NCBI GenBank assembly: GCA_024228935.1 | Contig: JAAESX010000158.1 | Span: 1 to 64,000, forward strand | From: Pseudomonadota bacterium | GTDB taxonomy: Bacteria; Myxococcota_A; UBA796; CAJQPC01 | Reading direction: 5' to 3' | DNA length: 64,000 bases | In this document: piece after piece, positions 26,670 to 35,715 of the stretch | Position numbering within the stretch: the first letter of the stretch is position 1 | How the letters are laid out: every line of letters begins with the position of its first letter | Notes under the pieces: model-generated | Databases searched by the model: none | Seen by the model: only the letters and a program-made list of their open reading frames with translations | What the model was told of the DNA's origin: nothing | Translations under genes and position numbers: made by a program

Positions 26670-27874
26670 TCGTCTTCCTCGCCGAAGTAGAGCGAGGCCT
26701 TGTACCGGCCGTACCACTCCATCATCAGGACCTGGGCGGCCGCCGTGACCGGGATGGCGAACAACATCCCCCAGATGCCGAACAGGTTCCCACCGACCAG
26801 CAGCGCGAGCATGACGACGAACGGGTGCAGGCCGACCTTGTCGCCCACGATGTTCGGGGTGAGGATGAAGCCCTCGATGCCCTGGCTGATCATGAAGACC
26901 GCCCAGACGCCCGGCAGGTGCCAGTCCAGGCCGAACTTCAGGACGGCGAGGATCGAGGCGATGACGATGCCGACGACGTTCCCCAGGTACGGGATCAGGC
27001 CGAGGACACCGGCGGTCATCCCGACCACGATCGGCAGGTCGATGCCCACGATGAGCAGGCCGGTGCTGTAGAGCACGCCAAGCGCGGCAGCGACGGTGGA
27101 CTGGCCACGGACGAAGCTCGCGAGCCGCTCGTCGATGTCCGCGGCGAGCCGGCGAACGGTGCGTCGGTTCCGCGGCGGGATCATGTCGTCGATGCCGGCG
27201 ATGATCTTGTCCCAGTCGCGCAGCAGGTAGAACGTGAAGATCGGCAGGAGCGCCAGGTTCAGCACGCCGACGACGAACGTCATGCCGCCGGACAGGGCCG
27301 TCTTCAGGAGCGTGGCCAGGCGACCGCCGACGTCGGGCGCGGCGTCCTTCACGATGTTGGCCACCCCGCCCTCGGTGTCCGCGTCGCCTTCCGCCAGCGC
27401 ATGCTCCATCTCGGCCAACAGCCCCTCGGCGGTCAGCGGGATGGGTCGCCCGAGGCGCTGCTCGGCGATGGCCTGCCACTCGACCAGACGGGTGCTGAGC
27501 TCGTCGAGGTAGGGCCCGACGTTCTCGGAGAGCTCGACGAACTCCTTGGCGACGCTCGGCACGATGATGAGGACCGAGAAGACCAGGAGGCCGAGGATGC
27601 CGGTGAACACCACGCCGATGCCCAGCTCACGACGCCAGCCGCGCGCTTCCAGCCGGTCCACGAGCGGGTCGAGCAGGTAGGCGAACACGATGCTGGCGAA
27701 CAGCATCGCGAAGATGCTGCGCAGCAGGTAGACCAGCCCGAGCACGACCAGGACGAGGCCGGTGCCCCAGAAGATGCGTTCGCGCCAGCCGAGCCGGGCC
27801 ACCGCGTCCACGCGCTTGCGACGAGGGAGCGGCCGAGGCCCCCCCCGCGTGCTGCTCGGGCGCCGACGGATCAC
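26666..27874 (-). CDS. AI-2E/PerM family membrane transporter
   Basis: 402 residues with the AI-2E (UPF0118) layout: a basic N-terminus, paired helices GLVLVVLGLVYLL and FASIVFAYLLDPLVDRLE, a soluble mid-region (about 110-190), then a block of helices containing LPIFTFYLLRDWDKI and the conserved GLIPYLGNVVG and GLHPFVVMLALLVGGNLFG motifs. Family members export autoinducer-2, act as Na+/H+ exchangers, or have unknown cargo, so the substrate is open. GTG 27874 overlaps the stop of the LPP20-like gene by four bases. Confidence 0.9.
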   Translation of the reverse strand: MIRRRPSSTRGGPRPLPRRKRVDAVARLGWRERIFWGTGLVLVVLGLVYLLRSIFAMLFASIVFAYLLDPLVDRLEARGWRRELGIGVVFTGILGLLVFSVLIIVPSVAKEFVELSENVGPYLDELSTRLVEWQAIAEQRLGRPIPLTAEGLLAEMEHALAEGDADTEGGVANIVKDAAPDVGGRLATLLKTALSGGMTFVVGVLNLALLPIFTFYLLRDWDKIIAGIDDMIPPRNRRTVRRLAADIDERLASFVRGQSTVAAALGVLYSTGLLIVGIDLPIVVGMTAGVLGLIPYLGNVVGIVIASILAVLKFGLDWHLPGVWAVFMISQGIEGFILTPNIVGDKVGLHPFVVMLALLVGGNLFGIWGMLFAIPVTAAAQVLMMEWYGRYKASLYFGEEDE

Positions 27875-28611
27875 GGGGTGACCACCACGGCCACGCGACC
27901 GGCGGTCAAGACGTCGGTGCCGGCGAGCCCGTTGAGCGAGGCCAGCGCCTGCCCGTCGAGGACCAGATCGCAGCCCGACGCCGAGGCCGCGACGAGGATG
28001 AGCGGGTTGTCCCCCACCCGCTCGACCGCCTCCGCGTCCGCCGGATCGCCGACCCACACCGCGGGACGCTCTCCGGCGGCTCCCACCTCGGACAGCGACG
28101 CCGCCGAGTAGGCCACGGCGCGGTCAGGGCCCACCAGCTTGGGGGCGAGGCAGGGTGAGGCTCGCACCTCTCGCGCGTCGACGAGGACGCCCGTGACGCC
28201 GGGCGTCTTGTCGGTCGAGGGCGCGGCGGCCTGGTCGGCGAGCACGGGCCGTAGCCACGTGTGGATGTCCAGCTCGGCGCGCAACTCGACGCGGCCGGAG
28301 CTGTGGTAGCGGGACTCGACGATCTTCCAGGTGGTGGCTCCCTCGCGGACACTCCGGGCCCACGGGCCGTCGACCATCAGCTCCGAGGCGACGGTGTCGC
28401 TGTCGTACGCCACATTCCGAGCGTGCTCCTCGATGCGCAGCTCGAGCTGGGCGAGAGCCGCCTGCTCGGCGACCTTCACGTCGGACCAGGCGCCGGTGTT
28501 CGGGTCTCCGCTGCTCTCGACGACCAGCACGCCCTGGGTCCAGTCGATCCACCCGTCGGGCAGGGGCTCGGAGACGGGAGCCGCCAGGGCGGTGCTCAGG
28601 AGCCACATCAC
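27871..28611 (-). CDS. LPP20-like exported protein
   Basis: 246 residues. A short signal peptide MMWLLSTALAAPV comes first. Residues 25-115 contain AEQAALAQLELRIEEHARNV and later VELRAELDIHTWLRPVL, the alpha-beta pattern of LPP20-type envelope proteins that often sit in flagellar or surface operons. The C-terminal half includes ASPCLAPKLVGPDR and a second Cys, possibly disulphide-bonded. Role unknown. GTG 28611 overlaps the dnaE stop by four bases (ATG 28608 is the alternative), so it appears to depend on dnaE translation. Confidence 0.7.
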   Translation of the reverse strand: MMWLLSTALAAPVSEPLPDGWIDWTQGVLVVESSGDPNTGAWSDVKVAEQAALAQLELRIEEHARNVAYDSDTVASELMVDGPWARSVREGATTWKIVESRYHSSGRVELRAELDIHTWLRPVLADQAAAPSTDKTPGVTGVLVDAREVRASPCLAPKLVGPDRAVAYSAASLSEVGAAGERPAVWVGDPADAEAVERVGDNPLILVAASASGCDLVLDGQALASLNGLAGTDVLTAGRVAVVVTP

Positions 28612-31600
28612 TCGAACCTCACGACGTCTCGGCGAAGCAACACGTCCGCGACCTCATCCTTGAGGTCCGACGACGCGGCGACGTTCCGATCCTCGGGCAA
28701 CGAGGCCTTCCACGCCACCCCGTCTTCACGAACCACGTGCAGGAACGAGCGGACGGGTCCCTCGTGCCGCTTCAACAGCGCGTCGAGCTTCTGCAGGTTC
28801 CGACGCGTGAGCTCGCTCGGTCGCAGCTGCATCACGACGCGCGTGGTGCTCCTGCGCTCCAGCTCCGCCAGCAGTTCGACCGACTCGGCGCGGATCTTCA
28901 CGCCCTCGGTCGACTTCTCGAGCTCGCCCGTGACGAGGACCGGCTCGCCCTCGTCGAGCTTCTTGGCGCAGGCCTCCCACGCCTTGGAGAAGAAGACGAC
29001 CTCGACCGCGCCCGTGTCGTCGTCCATCTGGAGGAACGCCATCTTGTCCCCGCGACGGGTGCGGACGACGCGGGCCGTCGCTTTCATCACGGCGACGGAG
29101 ATGGTCGCCCCTTCGCCGAGACGCTCCAGCTCCGCGACCCGGCAGCTGGCTCGGCGGTCCACCAGCCGGGCGAACGCGCTGACGGGGTGCCCGCTGAGAA
29201 AGAAACCGAGCGCATCGCGCTCCATCCCCAGCTCCTTCGCGAGGGACCACTCGGCCACGTCCGGCATGCGGAAGCTCGGCTTCGGCGCGCTGGCCCCCAA
29301 CATGCTGAAGAGGCCGACCTGCCCCGAGGCCTTGTCGGCCTGTTCGCGCTGGGCGTAGGACATGGCCGACTCCATCGCGGTGTGGAGCTGCGCGCGGTGG
29401 TGCCCGGTCCAGTCGAACGCGCCGGCCTTGATGAGGCTCTCGAGCGCCTTCTTGTTGATCCGCGAGTAGTCGAGCTTCTCGAGGCAGTCCATGAAGCCGC
29501 TGAACGAGCCGCCGGCCTCGACGCGCGCCTCGACCAGGGCCTCGATGGCCGACTGGCCGACGCCCTTGATGGCCCCCAGCCCGTACCGGATGCTGCCGCG
29601 CTCGTCCTTGGGCACGTCGAACGCCCAGACGGACTCGTTGACGTCCGGCCGCAGGATGTCGAGCCCCGCGCGCTTGCAATCCCCCACGTACAGCAGGACC
29701 TTGTCCGTGTTCGCCGAGTCGATGGTCAGGACCGCGGCCATGTACTCGGCGCGGTAGTTCGCCTTCAGCCAGGCCGTCTGGTACGTGATGTAGCCGTACG
29801 CGGCGCTGTGGCTCTTGTTGAAGCCGTACTCGGCGAACAGGGCGAGCAGGTCGAAGATGTCCGAGGACTTGTTCTTGTCGAACCCGTTCTTGACGGCGCC
29901 CTCGAGGAAGCGGGACTTCTGGCGCCCCATCTCGTCGAGGTCCTTCTTGCCCATCGCGCGTCGCAGCAGGTCGGCCTCGCCCAGGCTGTAGCTCGCCATC
30001 AGCTGGGCGATCTGCATGACCTGTTCCTGGTACACGATGACGCCGTACGTGTTGTTCAGGATGGGCTCGAGCTCCGGGACCGGGAACTCCACCCGGGTGC
30101 GCCCGTGCTTGCGCTCGACGAAGTCATCGACCATGCCCGAGTTCAGCGGGCCCGGACGGTAGAGCGCCACCAGCGCCACGACGTCATCCAGGACGCTGGG
30201 CTTCAGCTTGGTCAGGAGCTCGCGCATGCCGCTGGACTCGACCTGGAACACGCCGAGGCCGTCTCCCCGCTGGAGCAGGTTGTAGGCCGCCTTGTCCTCG
30301 ACATCGATCGCGCTCATGTCGATCGAGTCGCCCGTGTTGCGCTCGATGAGCTCGACCGCATCACGGATCTGGTCGAGGGTCTTCAGCCCCAGGAAGTCGA
30401 ACTTGATGAGGCCGATGCTCTCGGCCGACTTCATGTCGTACTGGACGACCGGGCCGCCCTCGGGCCCATCCCGGTACAGCGGCGAGAGCTCGACCAGCGG
30501 CCGATCGGCGACCACGACGCCGGCCGCGTGGATTCCCGTCTGACGGGTGAGCCCCTCGACCCGCTGGGCCAGCGAGTAGATGCGGCGGACGCGGGGATCT
30601 CCGTCGTAGAGCTTCTGGAGCCCCTCCTCCTCGAGCGCCTTGCCGAGCTTGATTCCCAGCTCGTTCGGGATGAGCTTCGCGAGGCGGTCGGCGTCGCCGA
30701 AGCTCATGTCCGCCACGCGCGACACGTCCCGGATGGCGAGCTTCGCCTGGAGCTTTCCGTATGTGATGATCTGCGCGACGTACTCGGTCCCGTACTTCTG
30801 GCGGGTGTGCTCGATGACCTCCTCGCGGCGGTCCTGGCAGAAGTCGACGTCGACATCCGGCATCGAGATGCGCTCGGGGTTCAGGAACCGCTCGAACAGC
30901 AGGTCGAACCGGATGGGGTCGATGTCCGTGATGCGCATGGCGTACGCGACGAGCGAGCCTGCGGCGGACCCTCGGCCCGGACCGACGGGGATCTCCTGGT
31001 CCTTCGCCCAGTTGATGAACTCGGCGACGATGAGGAAGTACGCCGGGAACCCCATCGACTCGATGATCCCGAACTCGATGTCGAGCCGTTCCCAGTACTG
31101 CGGGTGCAGCTCGGCCCCGACCCGCTCGAGCCGGAGCTCCAGCCCGCGGCGCGAGTACCACTTGAAGTAGCCGCCCAGGCTGCCGGTGCCGGGCTCGGGG
31201 ATGTCCGGGGTCCCCTCGCCCATCCCGAAGTCTCGCGGCGGCGGGAAGGCGTCGTAGAAGTAGGCCCAGTTGGGCTGGGCGTCCGCGTCCTCGGACGGAG
31301 GCGTCGACGCCGGAAAGTAGTAGGTGTCGTAGTCGAAGGCGTACTGGCAGCGCTCGGCGATCTCGACGGTCCGGTCGAGCGCCGGCCCGTCATCTGGAAA
31401 CAGCGCCCGCATCGCCTCTTCCGACTTCAGGAAGAGCTGGTCGGTGACCGGGCGGCGGCGCTTGTCGTCGTTGAGCGAGCAGCCCGAGCCGATGCACTGG
31501 AGCAGGTCCAGCGTCGGCGCGTCCATCGGGTTGAGGTAGTGGACCGCGTTGGTGACGACCGTCTTCAGCCCGAGCGCGCCGGCGAGCTCGCGGCACCCTT

Positions 31601-32159
31601 CGTTTGCCCGCTCGTCCGCGTCGAAGCCGACGTCCTGGAGCTCGAGGAACAGGTTGTCGGGGCCGAAGATCTCGCCCAGCTGCTCGACCCGCCAGCGCGC
31701 CTCGTCCGTCCGCCCCCGAGCCAGGTCCGCGCGGACCGGACCGCGGAGCCCGCTCGTCAGGACGATGAGCCCCTCGCGGTACTTCTCCAGGAGTGTCAGG
31801 TCGACTCGCGGCTTGTAGAACATGCCGTCGAAGATCGCTTCGGTGATGAGCGCGCAGAGGTTCTTGTACCCGACCTGGTTCTCGATGAGGCAGACCAGGT
31901 GGTACCCGCCGAGCTGGCCAGCCGGGTCCTTGACGGACTGCCCGTCGGGCTGCACCCACAGGCCCGATCCGAAGACGGGGTGGACGCCGGCGCCCTTGCA
32001 GGACTTGTGGAACTGCACGGCTCCGTAGAGGTTGCAGTGATCCGTCAGCGCCACGCTGGACTGCCCCAGCTCCGCCGCGCGGGGCGCGAGCTTCTTGATG
32101 GGGATCGCGCCGTCGAGCAGGGAGAACTGCGAGTGGACGTGGAGGTGCGCAAAACCCAT
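28608..32159 (-). CDS. dnaE: DNA polymerase III subunit alpha
   Basis: 1183 residues, the usual DnaE1 length. The replicative polymerase. An N-terminal PHP domain (HLHVHS at residues 5-10, LTDHCNLYG) comes first. The PolC-type palm has GPGRGSAAGSLVAY and PDVDVDFCQDRR carrying the catalytic Asp residues. The finger motif FNKSHSAAYGYITY follows, then a helix-hairpin-helix region (YGLGAIKGVGQSAIEAL) and a C-terminal OB fold (MAFLQMDDDTGAVEVVFF). All motifs are intact. ATG 32159 begins the PHP domain directly. It is divergent from the SGNH gene (23-nt gap) and heads the dnaE, LPP20-like, permease, lipB chain. Confidence 0.98.
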   Translation of the reverse strand: MGFAHLHVHSQFSLLDGAIPIKKLAPRAAELGQSSVALTDHCNLYGAVQFHKSCKGAGVHPVFGSGLWVQPDGQSVKDPAGQLGGYHLVCLIENQVGYKNLCALITEAIFDGMFYKPRVDLTLLEKYREGLIVLTSGLRGPVRADLARGRTDEARWRVEQLGEIFGPDNLFLELQDVGFDADERANEGCRELAGALGLKTVVTNAVHYLNPMDAPTLDLLQCIGSGCSLNDDKRRRPVTDQLFLKSEEAMRALFPDDGPALDRTVEIAERCQYAFDYDTYYFPASTPPSEDADAQPNWAYFYDAFPPPRDFGMGEGTPDIPEPGTGSLGGYFKWYSRRGLELRLERVGAELHPQYWERLDIEFGIIESMGFPAYFLIVAEFINWAKDQEIPVGPGRGSAAGSLVAYAMRITDIDPIRFDLLFERFLNPERISMPDVDVDFCQDRREEVIEHTRQKYGTEYVAQIITYGKLQAKLAIRDVSRVADMSFGDADRLAKLIPNELGIKLGKALEEEGLQKLYDGDPRVRRIYSLAQRVEGLTRQTGIHAAGVVVADRPLVELSPLYRDGPEGGPVVQYDMKSAESIGLIKFDFLGLKTLDQIRDAVELIERNTGDSIDMSAIDVEDKAAYNLLQRGDGLGVFQVESSGMRELLTKLKPSVLDDVVALVALYRPGPLNSGMVDDFVERKHGRTRVEFPVPELEPILNNTYGVIVYQEQVMQIAQLMASYSLGEADLLRRAMGKKDLDEMGRQKSRFLEGAVKNGFDKNKSSDIFDLLALFAEYGFNKSHSAAYGYITYQTAWLKANYRAEYMAAVLTIDSANTDKVLLYVGDCKRAGLDILRPDVNESVWAFDVPKDERGSIRYGLGAIKGVGQSAIEALVEARVEAGGSFSGFMDCLEKLDYSRINKKALESLIKAGAFDWTGHHRAQLHTAMESAMSYAQREQADKASGQVGLFSMLGASAPKPSFRMPDVAEWSLAKELGMERDALGFFLSGHPVSAFARLVDRRASCRVAELERLGEGATISVAVMKATARVVRTRRGDKMAFLQMDDDTGAVEVVFFSKAWEACAKKLDEGEPVLVTGELEKSTEGVKIRAESVELLAELERRSTTRVVMQLRPSELTRRNLQKLDALLKRHEGPVRSFLHVVREDGVAWKASLPEDRNVAASSDLKDEVADVLLRRDVVRFE

Positions 32160-32182
32160 GCGAGGGGCTAACTTCGACCGAG

Positions 32183-32965
32183 ATGAAGCGTCGGCTGTTG
32201 TACGCGGTGATTCCGCTCGTGATCCTGTTCGTCGGCGCCGAGCTCGTCACCCGCGCCCTGCGCACGTCGAAGTTCGTCCAGCGGACACGGCCCGCCGTCG
32301 TCGAGGGGCCCCATCTGCTCGCGCTCGGGGACAGCTGGACCTACGGGTACGGCGTCGAGCCCGAAGAAGCGTGGCCGGGGAAGCTGGCGCAGGACACGGG
32401 CTGGACCGTGGTCAACCTGGGCGAGCCCGGCTCACACCCCCTGGTGACGCTGGCCCGCTTCCGATCCTGGCCGCACACGCCGTCGACCGTCATCGTCCTG
32501 ACCGGGGCGAACCCGGTCGACACGGCTGGGGCACCCAAGGCGGGCGCCCCGAAACCCAATCCGCTCCAGACCCTGGCACTGTTCCGCGTGGTCGAGCAGA
32601 TCGTGGCGCGTCAGGTGCAGGACGACGACATGCCGGCCGAGCGTCGCGGACTGTCCAAGGCCCCCATCCGGGAGACGCTGCTGCAGCTTCGCCGGATGAC
32701 GAGCGACCAGGGCGCGGGCCTGCTGGTCCTGACCTACCCCCTACCCGCTGACTCCGACGCGGAGATCGCCCAGGTGAACAGCTGGATCCGCGGCGTGTGC
32801 GCGTCCAACGAGATCCCGGTCCTCGACCTCGAAAACGTGAACCAGGACCTCGGCCGCGACGCCCTGCTCTACGACAAGGGGCTCGACCTGCACCCCAGCG
32901 CGCCCGGGTACTCCCGGATGGCCGAGGCCATCGCCGAGCAGCTCAGCCCAGCTCGTACAGATTGA
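32183..32965 (+). CDS. Membrane-anchored SGNH/GDSL hydrolase
   Basis: 260 residues. An N-terminal signal anchor LLYAVIPLVILFVGAELV is followed by block I LLALGDSWTYGYG with nucleophile Ser51, a Gly block (NLGEPGSHP), LTGANPVD standing for the usual GxND, and the C-terminal DLHPSAPGY with the catalytic Asp-x-x-His. It probably removes acyl groups from a cell-envelope substrate at the periplasmic face. ATG at 32183. The last 23 bases overlap the 3' end of the convergent kinase gene. Confidence 0.88.
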   Translation: MKRRLLYAVIPLVILFVGAELVTRALRTSKFVQRTRPAVVEGPHLLALGDSWTYGYGVEPEEAWPGKLAQDTGWTVVNLGEPGSHPLVTLARFRSWPHTPSTVIVLTGANPVDTAGAPKAGAPKPNPLQTLALFRVVEQIVARQVQDDDMPAERRGLSKAPIRETLLQLRRMTSDQGAGLLVLTYPLPADSDAEIAQVNSWIRGVCASNEIPVLDLENVNQDLGRDALLYDKGLDLHPSAPGYSRMAEAIAEQLSPARTD

Positions 32966-34412
32966 TGTAGCGGTTGCCCTGGATCGGGATTCGGCCGAGG
33001 AGCGAGGTCTTCTTCGCGACCTGACGGCGGCCGACCTCGGTCATCAGCACCCGACCCCGGTGGGCGGAGAGGCTCATCATCCAGCGAGCCAGGTAGAACG
33101 GGCCCGCCAGCTCCCAGCCGTCCGCCGGGCGACGGCTCTCAGGGCTCAGCCGAGCGACGCCCGGCGCGACCCCGGCGCTGAGCCGGAAGCCCGCCCGAAG
33201 CGTGGCCTGCTGCAGCGCCATGGCGGCCCGGACTGCCCGCGAGCAGGTCTCACGCAGGCCACCTCGAGCGACCCATACGACCAGCATCGAGCCCTCGGAC
33301 TGCTCCCACATCTCGCCGCCCAGATCGCCGATGATCCCTGTCCATTCCCGGGTGAGCGAGGCCAGCGTCGCCCGGGGGGCGGCGATGCTGCGAGGCGGCG
33401 GCGAGGCCTCGACCGCGAGCACGACGACCGCGCTCGGCGGCATGCTGCGGGCCGGCCGCTTCGGAGGCGCCGGCTTGCCCTCGGCCTTGGCGCTGGCCTG
33501 CTCGATGACGCCCTTCATGAACGAGGCGAGGTCGTTGTTGCTGGCTCGATGGCCCTCGCGCACCAGGATGGCGGAGAGCGCGTCCAGCATCTCGTCCGCG
33601 TCGTTGAACCGCTGCTCGGGGAAGCGCGCGAGCGCCTTGAGCAAGAAGTCCTCCAGGTCCTCGGACAGGTCCGGCCGGAAACCGCGCGGGGACGGGACCT
33701 CGGCGCGCTTGACCCGGGCCAGGGTCTCCTCGCGGGAGCGGGCCTTGAACAGGCGACGACCGGTCAGGAGCTCGTACGCGACGATGCCGAGCGAGAACAG
33801 GTCGGAGCGGCCATCCAGCGGCTTCCCTTCGACCTGCTCGGGGCTCATGTACGCGTACTTGCCGCGAATGACGTCGTGCTGCTCGGTCGCCTGGAAGCTG
33901 GCCCGGCTGATGCCGAAGTCCGTGATCTTCACCTCGCCCGAGAAGCTGATGAGGATGTTCTGCGGGCTGATGTCGCAGTGGACGATGTTCAGGTGGCGCC
34001 CCTCGTCGTCCGTGCGTTCGTGCGCGAACTGCAGCGCCTTGAGCGCCTCGACGAGGATGAAGCAGGCCAGGTTCACCGGGAACGTGCCGACCTTGTTGGC
34101 CCGATTGACCAGGCGCGCGAGGTCGAGGCCGTGGACGTACTCCATGGCCATGTACCAGGCGCCGTCCTCCTCCCCGAGCTCGAAGACCTGGACGATGTTC
34201 ACGTGGATCAGCGAGACGGCGATGCGCGCCTCGTCGATGAACAGGTTGACGAACTCGTCGTCACGGCTCAGGTGATCGAGGATCCTCTTGATGACGAGGA
34301 TATTCTCGAACCCCGCCATTCCGTAGCTTCGAGCACGAAACACCTCGGCCATACCGCCCGTGGCGATCTTCTCGAGCAGGTGGTACTTGCCGAAGACCTC
34401 AGGCTGGGCCAA
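32943..34412 (-). CDS. Ser/Thr protein kinase with degenerate nucleotide-cyclase-like tail
   Basis: 489 residues. Kinase domain 8-280 with ATGGMAEVF, Lys42 in VIK, HCDISPQN at 145-152 (catalytic Asp147, Arg replaced by Cys, a non-RD kinase), DFG at 165-167 and YMSPEQ. Residues 328-489 start VVVLAVEASPPP, continue with IIGDLGGEMWEQSEGSMLVVW and SRAVRAAMALQ, and end LLGRIPIQGNRYINLYEL. This follows the order of a class III adenylate/guanylate cyclase domain, but the two metal-binding Asp residues are not evident, so it is probably a binding or dimerising module. No membrane helix, so cytoplasmic. TTG start at 34412 with GGAG upstream. Confidence 0.88.
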   Translation of the reverse strand: MAQPEVFGKYHLLEKIATGGMAEVFRARSYGMAGFENILVIKRILDHLSRDDEFVNLFIDEARIAVSLIHVNIVQVFELGEEDGAWYMAMEYVHGLDLARLVNRANKVGTFPVNLACFILVEALKALQFAHERTDDEGRHLNIVHCDISPQNILISFSGEVKITDFGISRASFQATEQHDVIRGKYAYMSPEQVEGKPLDGRSDLFSLGIVAYELLTGRRLFKARSREETLARVKRAEVPSPRGFRPDLSEDLEDFLLKALARFPEQRFNDADEMLDALSAILVREGHRASNNDLASFMKGVIEQASAKAEGKPAPPKRPARSMPPSAVVVLAVEASPPPRSIAAPRATLASLTREWTGIIGDLGGEMWEQSEGSMLVVWVARGGLRETCSRAVRAAMALQQATLRAGFRLSAGVAPGVARLSPESRRPADGWELAGPFYLARWMMSLSAHRGRVLMTEVGRRQVAKKTSLLGRIPIQGNRYINLYELG

Positions 34413-34462
34413 GTGCGCTCCCGGAAGGCGCCCACCGTATCACCGGCCTTCCCAGGAGGCTC

Positions 34463-35233
34463 ATGTCCGGCTTTGACGACCTTCGCGGCATCGTCGAGCG
34501 GCTCCGCGGCCCGGACGGCTGTCCCTGGGACAAAGCGCAGACGCCTGAGTCGATGCGGCCGTACCTGGTCGAGGAGACCTACGAGGTCATCGACGCCATC
34601 GAGTCTGGCGACCCGGCCGAGCTGAAGAAGGAGCTCGGCGACGTGCTCTTCCACGTGGTGCTGCTGTCCGAGATGGCGCGTCAGGCCGGCTGGTTCGACG
34701 TGGACGACGTCTGCAAGGCCATCGCGACCAAGATGGTCGTGCGGCACCCCCACGTCTTCATCGAGGGCTACGAGGAGGAGGACGCCGGGAGCATCGCCGC
34801 GTGGGAGGCGCGAAAGGCCAAGGAGCGCGGCACGAGCGGCTCGATGTTGGATGGCGTGCCCAAGGCCCTGCCCTCGCTGATCCGTGCCCATCGGGTCGGT
34901 GAGAAGGCGTCCCGTGTGGGCTTCGACTGGACCTCGCCCGACGGAGCACGAGAGAAGGTCTTCGAGGAGCTGACGGAGCTGGACGAGGCCCGCGCCGGTG
35001 GCGATGAACAGCGCATCCGCGAGGAGTACGGGGACGTCCTCCTGGCGGTCGCGAGCTACGGACGACTCCTGGGGCTCGGACCCGAGGAAGCACTCCGCGA
35101 AGCCAACGCGCGCTTCGAGGGCCGTTTCCGCGACGTCGAACGGCGTGTACACGACAGCGAGAGGCTGATGGCCGAGCTGTCCGTGGGCGAGCTCGAGGGG
35201 CTGTGGGCCGAGGTGAAGGAGGACGGATGCTGA
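34463..35233 (+). CDS. mazG: Nucleoside triphosphate pyrophosphohydrolase MazG
   Basis: 256 residues, the two-domain MazG length. The first domain has CPWDKAQTPESMRPYLVEETYEV and the ELGDVLFHVVLL metal-binding helix (E-x-x-E/E-x-x-D pattern); the second repeats the fold with EELTELDEAR and EEYGDVLLAVASYGRLL. It hydrolyses NTPs and dNTPs to monophosphates and PPi, cleaning the pool. ATG 34463 has AGGAGG directly upstream. fxsA begins inside its last seven bases. Confidence 0.95.
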   Translation: MSGFDDLRGIVERLRGPDGCPWDKAQTPESMRPYLVEETYEVIDAIESGDPAELKKELGDVLFHVVLLSEMARQAGWFDVDDVCKAIATKMVVRHPHVFIEGYEEEDAGSIAAWEARKAKERGTSGSMLDGVPKALPSLIRAHRVGEKASRVGFDWTSPDGAREKVFEELTELDEARAGGDEQRIREEYGDVLLAVASYGRLLGLGPEEALREANARFEGRFRDVERRVHDSERLMAELSVGELEGLWAEVKEDGC

Positions 35234-35706
35234 AGCTGTTCATGGCGATGGTCACGATCACGACCGTCGAGACCATCCTGCTGCTGTTCATGGCCGACAA
35301 CATGGGCTGGATCCCGACCGGCCTCCTCATCATCACGACGGGGGCGCTGGGTAGCTGGCTCGCCAAGCGCGAGGGCCTGGGCGTCCTGAAGACCCTCGAG
35401 AAGGAGACCAAGGAGGGGTTCCCGAGCGGAGACCGGATCATCGAGGGCCTGATGATCCTCATCGGCGCCGTCACGCTCCTGACGCCGGGCGTACTCACCG
35501 ACCTGTTCGGCTTCGCGCTCATCGTGCCGTGGACCCGACGGTTCATGGCGCCGCACATCAAGCGGTACCTGCTCGGCAAGTTCGGCGTGACCGGCGTGAC
35601 CGGCGACGCGGCGCGTGTCGTGCAGCCGGACACCCCCGTCCATCACGCCTCGGACGCCGAGGCACAGGCCAAGGCCGCGGCGCTGTTCGAGCACCCGGAG
35701 GGGTGA
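35227..35706 (+). CDS. fxsA: FxsA-family membrane protein
   Basis: 159 residues. The family pattern is clear: an N-terminal helix, then WIPTGLLIITTGALGSWLAKREGLG and the second conserved stretch ILIGAVTLLTPGVLTDLFGFALIVPWTR. The C-terminal 50 residues are variable. FxsA sits in the cytoplasmic membrane; in E. coli it eases exclusion of phage T7 by the F plasmid, but its normal job is unknown. It overlaps mazG by seven bases, so it is coupled to it. Confidence 0.88.
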   Translation: MLKLFMAMVTITTVETILLLFMADNMGWIPTGLLIITTGALGSWLAKREGLGVLKTLEKETKEGFPSGDRIIEGLMILIGAVTLLTPGVLTDLFGFALIVPWTRRFMAPHIKRYLLGKFGVTGVTGDAARVVQPDTPVHHASDAEAQAKAAALFEHPEG

Positions 35707-35715
35707 GCGCCCGAG

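Noticed and set aside
25926..26690. Plus-strand open frames covering tRNA-Val and lipB, beginning MVGPLGFEPRT or MARSDLNRG
   Set aside because: These are known translation artefacts of antisense tRNA sequence, and the region is fully explained by tRNA-Val and lipB.
28737..32171. A very long open frame on the strand opposite dnaE (and similar ones opposite lon, the Ig-repeat gene and the sensor-kinase genes)
   Set aside because: High G+C makes stop codons rare in the antisense frames. The residue mix is Arg/Asp/Leu/Val-rich with no motif, while the opposite strand encodes fully conserved proteins.
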